Source: Acestrorhynchus altus
Taxonomy: Eukaryota; Chordata; Actinopteri; Characiformes; Acestrorhynchidae
DNA: 64,000 nucleotides
Direction of reading: 5' to 3'
Assembly: GCA_034509495.1 (NCBI GenBank)
Contig: CM067507.1
Coordinates: 21,651,121-21,715,120, forward strand
In this document: positions 36,125 through 45,759 of the stretch, piece after piece
How the letters are laid out: the number at the start of each line of letters is the position of its first letter
How positions within the stretch are numbered: position 1 is the stretch's first letter
Program-made: the position numbers and the translations under genes
The notes under the pieces: model-generated
Told to the model about the DNA's origin: nothing
The model's database searches: none
Seen by the model: only the letters and a program-made list of their open reading frames with translations

Positions 36125-36628
36125 TACAGGGGTTGGACAATGAAACTGAAACACCTGTTATTTTAGTGTGGGAGGTTTCATGGCTAAATTGGAGCAGCCT
36201 GGTGGCCAATCTTCATTAATTGCACATTGTACCAGTAAGAGCAGAGAGTGAAGGTTCAATTAGCAGGTAAGAGCACAGTTTTGCTCAAAATATTGCAATG
36301 CACACAACATTATGGGTGACATACCAGAGTTCAAAAGAGGATAAATTGTTGGTGCATGTCTTCCTGGCGCATCTGTGACCAAGACAGCAAGTCTTTGTGA
36401 TGTATCAAGCGCCACAGTATCCAGGTTTAGGGTTAGGGTTACCACCAAGAAGGATGAACCACATCAGCTGTCTGAAAGGGATGTTCGGGTGCCGGATTGT
36501 ATCCAAAAATGTCATTCCCAAGATGAACTGACGCTGTATTGGCCGCAAAAGGAGGCCCTAGTACACCATACTAATAAATTATTGTGGTCTAAAACCAGGT
36601 GTTTCAGTTTCATTGTCCAACCCCTGTA
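36125..36628 (+). mobile_element. Tc1-like deletion derivative (~504 bp)
   Basis: The ends 'tacaggggttggacaatga' and 'tcattgtccaacccctgta' are inverted repeats extending through 'aactgaaacacctg'. The plus strand keeps the start of a Tc1 transposase (MGDIPEFKRG, one stop, then IVGACLPGASVTKTASL) and jumps to a later, degraded part, so most of the gene is deleted. A short telomere-like 'ttagggttagggtt' is at 36427-36440. Confidence 0.85.
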
Positions 36629-36639
36629 CTTTGCTATAG

Positions 36640-37835
36640 GTTTGTGTAATATACCGCTTCATGTGTGAGCTGCTGCACCCACCTATAGCAGTCATAGAAT
36701 AACCCCTTTGCCACAGTTCAGTCAATGAGTTTCTGCCCTGCAAGAATCTCCTATGTCAGTACAGCCCTTTTTGTTGCCAGTGACTGTCTATGGTCCTGGA
36801 GCACCAGATTCCTGCAGACTTTCCCTTTTCTTTCAGATGTACTCTAGGACAGTTATTCTCTACAATTGGTCTATGTTGACTGAGTGATTGTGTGCATTAT
36901 TTTATACTGATCTAGCTGAGACACCTAGACTCAATAACTTTAGCTATATTGTTTATCTGAGATGGATATCATGGGGGAAATAATGACTCCACCTTACTGT
37001 CACCTAAGAGTTGGGTTTTATTATTGAACATGATGAAAACTGTAATAACAGGACCGAATATTGCAGTGGCAGTCAAACAAACCACACCGGTCCAATGGAA
37101 AAATACAATCACCCAGACTTTCTCATTCTTCTTCCCACTGCAATATTTGATGACTGGTGTGGTATCTTGCATGTCTTGTTGGTGCATTAAGTCATTAAAT
37201 AATTGATTGATCCTTTCAAACACACCCAGTACATTTGTGAAATATCAATTTATGGCACCTCTGAGCAATTTTTTTGGACTTTTTGATTTTTTGTAGAATG
37301 GAGAAGATGGTTAGGGGTTACTCATAGCTCTAGGTCATAGGTCACCTTCTGGTGACCCTTGTGCTCTTGCATTGGGTCAGTGTTTGGAAGGTACGAAATG
37401 CAACAAAAAAGTAGAAAATATTATTTAACATATTAACAAGGTAATAACACCAATAATTTCCCGTGTATTTTATTTTATTTTTATTTTATTCTAAAAGGGG
37501 TATTTCATAATGTTTAGTGAAGTTTAATTTTAAGTTTAATTCAGTGTAAAAGTTATCAGATTATTTCCACCATAGACCAAAACAATCTATCAAGACTTCA
37601 ATTAAGCTATCCAGTCAGTTCCTACATTTAAAATTATTTGAAATTATTTTTATGCTTTCAAAATGTATGCTTTATTTGAATAGAAGCAAAGTACCAGTTA
37701 TTATGGAATACAATTTTAGCATTATAAAATTCACAATATGGTTGCATTTGACAAGTTTCATTTTAGTTTAGAATCCACAGTTTATGTTTATGTACTTTAT
37801 ATTCTGTATTTTATCCCCTGCTGAACCATCTTTCA
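36640..37835. other. Intergenic, no gene recognised
   Basis: AT-rich DNA; ORFs here are short and lack any protein motif I know. Confidence 0.5.
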
Positions 37836-37839
37836 ATCA

Positions 37840-38010
37840 TCTAGACTCTTCATGGGTGGGCATTGGTGATACTGGAGTGCAAGATTCCTGCAGTTTTGTG
37901 TTTTTCCTGCTCAGGCACACCTAATTCAACTCAAAATTGCCAGTTTTACTGGGTCTGTTACTGCAATCAGTAAACTCTGCTGAACTCCAGACCCCATTGT
38001 CCACCCCTGA
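37840..38010. repeat. Dispersed MITE/hAT-like repeat fragment
   Basis: 'gatactggagtgcaagattcc', 'ctgctcaggcacacctaatt' and 'tccagaccccattgtccacc' resemble the family fragment at 14140-14325 and similar fish repeats. Confidence 0.45.
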
Positions 38011-38224
38011 CCTCGACAATCAAGAACCAACTGAGATCATCTAGCAGCAAATGCTGGTCTTCAATTGAACAATTAGTTTTTTTGATAATGTGCATTAAAC
38101 AATATGGCCACTAGAGTGCAGTACTCAGTAGAAAATGGAAACAGGACACTGCTCCTTTACCCCTCCCCCTGTGTAAAACCATGGTTGTACAAAAAGGGTT
38201 CTGCTCATGCTGTTGTAAATCTAT

Positions 38225-38400
38225 CCATCCATAGCCTTATCTGTTTTCTCCTGGTCAGGGTCGTGGTTGGTCCCACCTGGAATCACTGGATGCAAGGCAG
38301 GGATATTTTTTTGAATAGGGCATCAGTCCATTGCAGGCACAGGGCATCAGTCCATCAGTCCCTCCCCCAAACAGAGATGAAACACACAATCCCAGTTCCC
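38225..38400 (+). mobile_element. Non-LTR retrotransposon 3' tail fragment
   Basis: 'tccatccatagccttatctg' followed by 'ggtcagggtcgtggttgg' and 'cctggaatcactggatgcaa' is the well-known fish repeat text beginning 'catccatccattatctgtaa'. No ORF. Confidence 0.6.
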
Positions 38401-38520
38401 TGAGGTTATTTAACAAATGCAGCACTTGCAGTATCTTAAATTTTGCAACACTGTCACTAATGGCAACTAACAGTTCTGCACACACTCTTCCAAATTCCCC
38501 CTGTTCTTGACTACTTTTTT

Positions 38521-38725
38521 TCCAAGTATTCACAGCCCTTCACTTCTTGTTATGTTACTGCTGTATTTCAAAATTCTACACACAATACCGCACAATGACA
38601 AAGTGAGAAAATTTGAATGACATTTTTGAAAATTTTATTAAAAATAAAATCACAAAAATAGAACATGAACAAAGTTTTCGCAGCATTTGCCATGACACTC
38701 AAATTGAGCTCAAATTGAGGTGAAT
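38521..38725. mobile_element. Tc1-like terminal fragment (same family as 7792-8701)
   Basis: 'aagtattcacagcccttcac', 'caatgacaaagtgagaaaat' and 'atgacactcaaattgagctc' match the end and subterminal text of that family. The transposase is absent. Confidence 0.65.
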
Positions 38726-39179
38726 CTTGAGCTCATGTGCATAAACACACACATGTCATATATGTGTTTGTATATGTATATGTGTTTGTCATATATATAT
38801 ATATATAGCCCAAAGAATGAGATCCTGAGTACAAGCAGCTGAAATGAGCTTTCTCTGCGGTGTTGCTGGACTCTCTCCCTTAGGTTGAGAAAGGATGATG
38901 ACATTTGGGACTGATGACTGAACATCTCTCACCGGCACATGTCACGGCTGGTCTGGGAATGCCTTGGAATACGCCCAGAAGAGCTGGAAGAGGTGGCTGG
39001 GGAGAAAGAGGTCTGTAAAGTAAGGCACTAATTGTGCCATGTTTTTTTCCCATAATATTTTCCCCAGAATTGAATGATTCCATATTTTTTTCTCTATTTG
39101 ATCTAAAAACACAATAGCAACTGACTGGAGCAATTATATTTCTTTCTTTTTTATTTTGTTTTTAGATTGGAACCTGTTA

Positions 39180-39870
39180 ATAGGTTAGTGGTCTCTGCAG
39201 AACTGGTTTCAGTGGTGAATTCAGACACACTGTTGGGAGTCCACTTGTAAGCAGGATTGATTGGGATTAGTTTGCTGGACTCCTCAGGTTTCTCAGATTG
39301 GTGAACTCTTTTTAGGAACACATTCATTTGACATTCATTCTGGTTCTGGCATTAAAGTCTCCACAAAGCAGCACATTGCCCTGAGCCTGGAAACATCTGA
39401 TTTCCCTTTGGAGGTTGTGGAAGAACTCATCATTGTAGTAGGGGGATTGTGAAGGGGGTGTATAACAGGCACATATGTAGATCACTATCATTATTAACTA
39501 TTCCTTGTTTTAGTTTTGGCCAAACATGAGTGAGTTCTTTTTTAATCAGAGATAGAATTGATTTTAGGTTCTCCTTATACCACACTATGAGCCCACCTGA
39601 GTCTTGTTTGTTTTTTATATGTCTGTGTTTAAAGGAGGGTAAAAGGATATCCCTGTAGCCTGAAGGACAGCGAGTATCTACACCATGATTCAAGAAGTAT
39701 AATTATGTCCTGATTATTGAAATGATTTGTGGAATTCTGTATCAGATGTTTTATTCCACTAGGGATGAATAAAGAACCTGGATATTCCAGGATCTTATTA
39801 AAAAAGATGTCATCAGTTGTAATTTGTTGGCCAGAGTATGAAGTACAAAGAGATGTAAAGAACATTTGAC
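39180..39870 (-). mobile_element. LINE endonuclease fragment, minus strand
   Basis: Minus-strand frames contain QDIIILLESWC followed, in another frame, by CPSGYRDILLPSFKH, SGGLIVWYKENLKSILSL and NNDSDLHMCLLYTP, and further on remnants of the 'GDFNAR'-type region. This is the order of an APE-like endonuclease domain of a non-LTR retrotransposon. Frameshifts break it into at least three pieces. Confidence 0.75.
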
Positions 39871-40289
39871 TATGTAAATCTGATAATAATGATAATATTA
39901 ATAACTATAGAGGAAAGTACAGAAAAGATGTTTAAATGTTACATGTTTGTATAACAGGGTAAGTATGAAATATCATTATGAATGTATGGATTGTTATACA
40001 TTTAATGATTCTAATTGTTTAACATTTTGTTTATTCTAAATTCTTATAAATGTATATAGTTCATTAAAACACTTCAATCAGCTTTTTTTTTAAATTCCTA
40101 ATCTAATTGGGAAAACTATTTATCCCAGAATTTTACAGATGAGCTGAAGCATCTGATGCACTTCTCACAGGTGTTTGTGGGGTTTTTTTGTTTACCTTGA
40201 ACCACCTTTGTGTAAGTAGCTGTGAAGGTGGGTTGTAATTATAGATGTAATTACTGGGGATACTGTAAGTTCCCTGCTCATGTGTGTGG

Positions 40290-40440
40290 AAGACAACTCT
40301 GCTGGCCTGGGTTCTGGTGGGCAGGGCTCTGATAGGTGGGGCTCTGTTGGCCTGTGCTCTGATGGGCTGGGTCCTGATGGGCGGGGTTCTGCTGGACTGG
40401 GTTCTGCTGGGCAGGGCACTGCTCTGCTGGGCCAGGAATG
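40290..40440. repeat. GC-rich ~15-bp minisatellite
   Basis: Units of the type 'gggctctgatgggc' or 'gggttctgctggac' repeat about ten times. Because the unit is a multiple of three, both strands look like repetitive ORFs (P-E-P-R-P on the minus strand), which is an artefact. Confidence 0.85.
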
Positions 40441-40599
40441 GTGGTAATAGGGTAGGGCTGCTGTACTGGTATGTGGGTGGATGTGCTGCATGTTTTAGAT
40501 CATGAGCAAAGATTTGGATTCCTTCTTAATCAAGATGTGCATGATCATATAGGTAGGTACATTATCCTATAGGTAATAATTAGTTAGTTGGGTGTGCTG

Positions 40600-41510
40600 C
40601 GACCCTGAAGTTTGGGATGATGGCACAGAAAATGATGTCAGCAAGACCGAACTGCAAGACCGAACTGCTATTCATTCTTGGTAGCACTGGTCCTCATCCT
40701 GACCTTACCATTTCCCTTGAGAACTCACTGGTCACTCCATCTGTTGAAACACACAGTCTTGGTGTAGTAGTGGATGATCAGTTATCGTTCTCAGCTCATG
40801 TTGCAAACCTGACTCGGTCCTGCAGATTTCTCCTTTACAACATTAGGAGAATTCAACCTTTTCTGTCTAGAGAGGCCACTCAGGTGCTTGTTCAGTTCTT
40901 GTCATCTCAAGACTAGACTACAGCAACTCCATCCTATGCGGACCATCAGACCATTGCAACTTCTCCAGAATGCAGCAGCGCGGCTCGTCTTCAATGTTCC
41001 TAAATTCAGTCACATAACTCCTCTGCTGCGTTTCCTTCATTGGCTCCCTGTAGCTGCCCGCATCAGATTCAAAACCTTGATGCTGACCTACAAAGCCAAA
41101 AATGGACCAGCCCCTCCATACATGATGGCAATGGTCAAAACTCGAGCTGCACCAAGAGCCCTTCGAGCTTCAAGTACAGCTCGGCTTGACCCACCATCCC
41201 TCAGAATGCAAGGTAAACATGCATCCAGACTCTTTTCTGTTCTGGCACCAAAATGGTGGAACGAACTTCCCCTGGGAGTCCGAGCAGCCAAGTCCCTCAA
41301 TGTCTTCAACCACAGACTGAAGACTCATCTATTTCAGGACTACTTAACTCCATAAAGACTTTTGTTTCAACACGGTCTAAACGTGTGGAATCTCTAGATT
41401 CCAGCCTTGTCTACTAGCTAAGGATGTTCTAAGTAAACAGCAAATCACTTTTGTAAGTCACTCTGGATAAGGGCGTTTGCTAAATGCCGCAAATGTAAAT
41501 GTAAATGTCT
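40600..41510 (+). mobile_element. L2-type LINE, 5'-truncated: reverse transcriptase C-terminus and 3' tail
   Basis: Two overlapping frames read HSLGVVVDDQLSFSAHVANL and RPLQLLQNAAARLVFNVPKF, then HWLPVAARIRFKTLMLTYKA, LFSVLAPKWWNELPLGVR and FNHRLKTHLFQ. This order is diagnostic for the end of L2/CR1-clade reverse transcriptases in fish. A frameshift near 40905 separates the frames. The tail 'tctggataagggcgtttgct' plus 'aaatgtaaatgtaaatg' marks the 3' end. Confidence 0.9.
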
Positions 41511-41514
41511 TGGT

Positions 41515-42000
41515 TGATGAAATCAACCAAGTACAACAACTTCAGCCAGCTCCTTCAGTTCAGGAAAGTCGCTCAAACTGCTGAAAGCATCTTTCTGAGC
41601 CTTGGACCCATCACGGTTCCGTTGTTGTACAGGTCAATGGTGAATTTGGGAGTGGAGTCCAGATGAAGCTGCCTCATAGTTTTGTCTCCAGACAATTTCA
41701 GAGACATTTTCAGAGGGCCCGTGGATGAGCCGAGGGCTCTCGGGGACGTTTGATTTAAGCGTCTTCCTGGCGGGGGCGCTGCTGAGGCCGGCGGGGTAGC
41801 TAATGGCGAGGCTGCGGAGGCTCCTCCTCCCGACACTTCCAACGTCTCCACGTGTAGCTGTAGCTTTAGCAGCTTTAGCTTGTAGAGCTGAGCTGCTGTA
41901 ACCAAAAAGTCTGATTTCTTCTCTCCTGAGGAAAGATCAGCTTTACTGCACAACTCAGCTTCTTTACTGCCATAAAGATCTGAGCTTCACCGCTTTCACT
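41515..42000 (-). pseudogene. Unidentified coding-like block, frame-disrupted
   Basis: The minus strand has an open frame of about 140 codons without an early ATG. It starts near SDLYGSKEAELCSKADLSS, continues KKSDFLVTAAQLYKLKLLKL, has an Ala/Pro/Gly-rich middle, and ends with SLKLSGDKTMRQLHLDSTP and FTIDLYNNGTV. There a shift to another frame would continue DGSKAQKDAFSSLSDFPELK and ELAEVVVLG before a stop at about 41514. G+C is clearly higher than in the surroundings (41700-41830) and residue use looks protein-like. A 'ctcag' precedes the frame, so it might instead be an exon. I do not recognise the family. The L2 tail abuts its 3' end. A retrocopy, a broken gene or a single exon are all possible. 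Confidence 0.5.
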
Positions 42001-42117
42001 TTTTTAATCAAACTAAGGTATATTTGATCAAAAAATAGTATATAATATTTGAGATTGTGCTTCTTTTCTTTATTCTGAACTCTAAACCAACAAAACGCTA
42101 CCTTTAATCAGAGCACA

Positions 42118-42320
42118 TACTTTCTCTCTCTCTCTGACTGTCTCTTTCTGACTCTATCTGACTGAGACTCTGACTCTGAGACTCTCTCTCTGACTCTTTC
42201 TGACTATCTCTTTCTCTGACTGACTGTCTCTCTGACTCTGACTATCTCTCTCTCTGACTGAGACTCTGACTCTGACTCTCTTTGACTGTCTCTGACTGAC
42301 TCTGTCTCTCTCTCAGGTGG
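42118..42320. repeat. CT/GACT-rich simple-sequence block
   Basis: Irregular repeats of 'ctctctctgact' and 'ctgactctgag' over about 200 bases. Low complexity, with no coding role evident. Confidence 0.9.
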
Positions 42321-42389
42321 TTCAGAGGGTATGAAAGGGTCAGTCACAGATGACCTTCAGACAGTGAACCCTGGACACTGACGCAGTGT

Positions 42390-42850
42390 GAGGGGCATTA
42401 GGAGCTAGAGGAGAGCATGAAGAGGCCCTTGAGGTGGAGGACCAGGGGGAGTTCTGCAAGGGAAAACAGGCTGCCAGTGTGAGCACAGCTCACTTGACTG
42501 AGGAGCCCATGGAGGTGGAGGAGCTGTGGCAGTACTCCTGCAAACAGCACTTTGTTTATAAAGTGCCCCAGGGCCCCCCACTCCGAATGAAAAGATCATC
42601 TCAAAATTGGAAGAAAGGAATTTCACCATTAAAGAGATAAAACTAATTGGGTGCAATGTTATGTTTACATTTTAAAAAAACAACGAGGCCATGGTCCTGT
42701 TGACTGCAGAACCCATAGAGGTGGAGGAACTGCAGGAGGTCCATGCAGATGCATCATGCAGTGGATAGGAGCAGTGGCTGATTTAGGTAACCTGGCCACC
42801 CCACTGTGGCTGTTCTCCTGCCTGTCCCACCATGTGTTTACGTCCTAACA
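42390..42850 (+). other. GC-richer block with three 'gaggtggaggA' repeats; nature unclear
   Basis: 'cttgaggtggaggacc' (42428), 'cccatggaggtggaggagc' (42507) and 'cccatagaggtggaggaac' (42713) are related, and the latter two would encode P-M/I-E-V-E-E-L. The frame at 42434-42640 (68 codons) includes EEPMEVEELW but has no domain I know. It could be a decayed exon or an old repeat. Confidence 0.25.
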
Positions 42851-42899
42851 GAATCTGAGTTCACTGTCCCCCTCGATTCTGGCACACTAGAAGAATTGC

Positions 42900-43855
42900 T
42901 TATATATGCATTCAATGTTCAGTGACATTTCAGACCTTTTTTTTTTTACTTTTGATACTGTGATATATTCAATATATCATATTGTATGATATAGTCATTA
43001 TTCAAGTTAGAATTAAAATGTTCTTATATATTGATATTCTGGATTTATGGGTTTCATGAGCTATAAGCCAAACTGATCAACAGTTAAACAAAAAAACGTA
43101 ATGTATTAAACATTAAATGATATTTTGCCTTTATAAATGATGAGATGTGATATTTTAATATTCTTTATTATATTATAGTTATTTGAGAGACACTAGTACT
43201 TTTGTTTTTTCCTGTCACTCTGCTTCAATCAACTGATTTGAATGGTTGCTTGTAGGAAGTACTGGTCAATGCGAGGTTTATCAAACATGCATTCTTTCTT
43301 TCTCTTTTTGCAGGAAATGGAAAAAAGGGGCAAACTTGAAAGCCTTGCTGATAACTACTGATTTCATTTTCAATAAATAATTCAATGTAATCAACTGCAC
43401 ATGCTCATTTATTCATTATGCACAGCAGACTCTCCATAATATAGTACTGAAGTGTACAACATTTGTTTAAAGTAAGGACACTTCACATAGAACTATTATA
43501 TTTTATGAATAATGTCGATTTACCAAATTCAAATCAAGCTAAATATCAGAATGCAGATACCTAAACTAAAGATGATTTAGTTCTGACAGATATTATTTAT
43601 TATAATCAAAGCTCATTTGCAAAAGTGAAAGACTTTTTACTTTAAGTCATTGGTACCACTTTAAAATAGGATCTTCATACTGTATTTAAATGAATGGATG
43701 GATGAATAAATACAATTTAAACAAATAAACATTTTATTGAATGGTTTCAAATTAGCTTATTAATCAGTTTGTAAATACTTTAAAAATCATTAATAAATAG
43801 TCACAACACAAACACTGACCAGCTGTTTGCTAAATTGTGGACCCCCATTCATCTA
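42900..43855. other. AT-rich intergenic sequence, nothing recognised
   Basis: No ORF of note, no paired inverted ends and no tRNA-like boxes were seen. Confidence 0.5.
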
Positions 43856-43857
43856 TA

Positions 43858-44700
43858 CCAGGGGTCAGCAACCTCTAACACTCAAAGAGCCATTTGTACC
43901 TGGTTTCCACAGAAAATAAAACACTTGGAGCTAATATTTTTTGGTATCTAAAATGAAGAGAACATTGTATATATTGCTTTGTCTTATCTTTACACTTTGT
44001 ATAAACAACTATAGTGTGTTGCTTATGAAATCCATGATGTGTTACAGAGAAAATTATATTTTATTTATGTAATGAACACATTTTGAACATTTTGAATTCT
44101 TGAAAAAAATCAAATAATAAAAAAAAGCAGCACATCAAGTTGAACTTAAATTAACCATGTAGCAAACAAAAGCAAAAACATGCTGCAAACTGTCATCCTT
44201 ATATCACCTTTGGGCTTTCGGAGCCTTGACCTGAATTTAAAAAATAAACTGGGAAAAAGGGCACTAAGTCTTAAGTGCTAAATATCTGCATAAATATATA
44301 TTTGACCTGGTTAATGGGACTTCTGCTGCTGAACCTGTATGAAGTCACTTTCACTTTTATAGGACTGTAAGCTGTGTCTGTGAGTGGGGTTTGTTTTTAA
44401 CGTACTTCATGGTGGAGAACAGCTGCTCACATACAGATGTGCATCAGAAGATCAACAGGACTCCAAATGCATATTTCTTCATGTTTATATAGGTGTCGGG
44501 AAAGGCCTTCCATGTTTCAAACACGAGTTTGTACTGGAAGGTTCTCAATATCACTCCATTTTTGATTCTGAACAAGAGTGGCCTTCTGACAGGCAACATC
44601 TTCAAGATCTTCTGTCAAGCATTTCAATTTGGACACCCACATGTGTTTGTCAGCTGTGTCAGCCAGCTCCAGAGCCAGATCCAGATCAGGTTGACTAACT
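43858..44700 (-). mobile_element. hAT-like transposon remnant
   Basis: It begins 'ccaggggtcagcaacctcta' and 'cactcaaagagccat', the usual start of a fish hAT-like family. The text at 44385-44450 ('tacttcatggtggagaacag', 'ctgctcacatacagatgtg') also belongs to that family. Transposase frames are not intact. The right end is obscured by an AT repeat. Confidence 0.5.

Positions 44701-44703
<3 letters not shown>

Positions 44704-44750
<47 letters not shown>
44704..44750. repeat. (AT)n microsatellite
   Basis: About 22 AT units followed by 'acatacatacat'. Confidence 0.95.
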
Positions 44751-44753
<3 letters not shown>

Positions 44754-45061
44754 CATACATTGTGGGGTATTTAATTGTTTTGATTTTTAAAAAACATTTA
44801 GAACATGTTAAAATTTAAAACATGTTTTGTACACTACACTTTTGCACATTGGAGAAATGGGACACTAAAACACACATAACTGCAAGTGTGGACTGGCTGT
44901 ATATGTCATTCAATGTATATGAATTCAGTAAATTAGTGGAGTTGCTTAAAATATTAGGAAAGAATCTTGGAATTTTAAACTTTAGTTATTGATATGATAT
45001 ATGTAATACAGAGCATAATTATTTTTGTAATAATTGTTTTTGGTGGTGGTGGTGGTGGTCG

Positions 45062-45062
45062 T

Positions 45063-45128
<66 letters not shown>

Positions 45129-45132
45129 TGTG
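45062..45132. repeat. (TG)n microsatellite preceded by (GGT)n
   Basis: 'ggtggtggtggtggtggtcg' leads into about 32 TG units. It produces spurious Thr/His-repeat ORFs. Confidence 0.95.
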
Positions 45133-45415
45133 TGATTGTTGCAGCTAAAGCTTATTGACTCAGGCCTGCCTTGTTGTATCACCTTGGAAACAATGACTTG
45201 ATCAATTGGCATGCAGATTTAATATTGATTGGTTGGCTGAGTTTGGAGGGGGAAGGGCAGTGGTTGTGTTTCTTTTTCACCTGTAGACCGGGTCTGCTAT
45301 CCATCTGGAAATCAAAAAACTAGCTGTCATATTTACTGGATTTTCCCTTTAGCTGAATGTGGAAGGTGTGATTTTAGTCAATGTAGTCATCTTGACTACC
45401 ATATGTGACAACAAC

Positions 45416-45759
45416 TACACTCTTAAAAATTAAGGTGCAACAACAAAGGGTTTTTTGAGCAATGCAAGTACCACTTTTTGGTTCAATAGAGAACATTGGG
45501 TTTTATTCACTAAAATAAATTTCTTCTTAAAACCCACTTATGCAGTTTTCTCAAAGATTGACGTTCAACTAAGTTTTCTTATTTGGGACAATGGACCATC
45601 ATTATAAATAATGGACCATCATTTATTATTGTAAATTTGTGCAATTTGTCACTTTAATGTAAAGGTTCTTACCATAGCTCTCTATTACAAATGTGGTTAT
45701 TCATGGAAAAAGTGGTTCGCACATAGAACCTTGTATATCACCTTTGTTTTAAGAGTGTA
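45416..45759. mobile_element. MITE with 'tacactcttaaaa' ends
   Basis: The left end 'tacactcttaaaaattaagg' mirrors the right end 'cctttgttttaagagtgta', and inner 'aaagggttttttgagc' and 'ggttcttaccatag' blocks match a common fish MITE. TA occurs at both outer edges. No ORF. Confidence 0.75.

Noticed and set aside
40192..40491. Proline/glutamate-rich minus-strand ORF
   Set aside because: Follows the 15-bp minisatellite unit, which keeps frames open by chance.
44384..44698. 104-codon plus-strand ORF
   Set aside because: Inside a hAT-like remnant and opposite to its coding direction.
44982..45212. ORF with long Thr-His repeats
   Set aside because: Translation of the TG/CA microsatellite.
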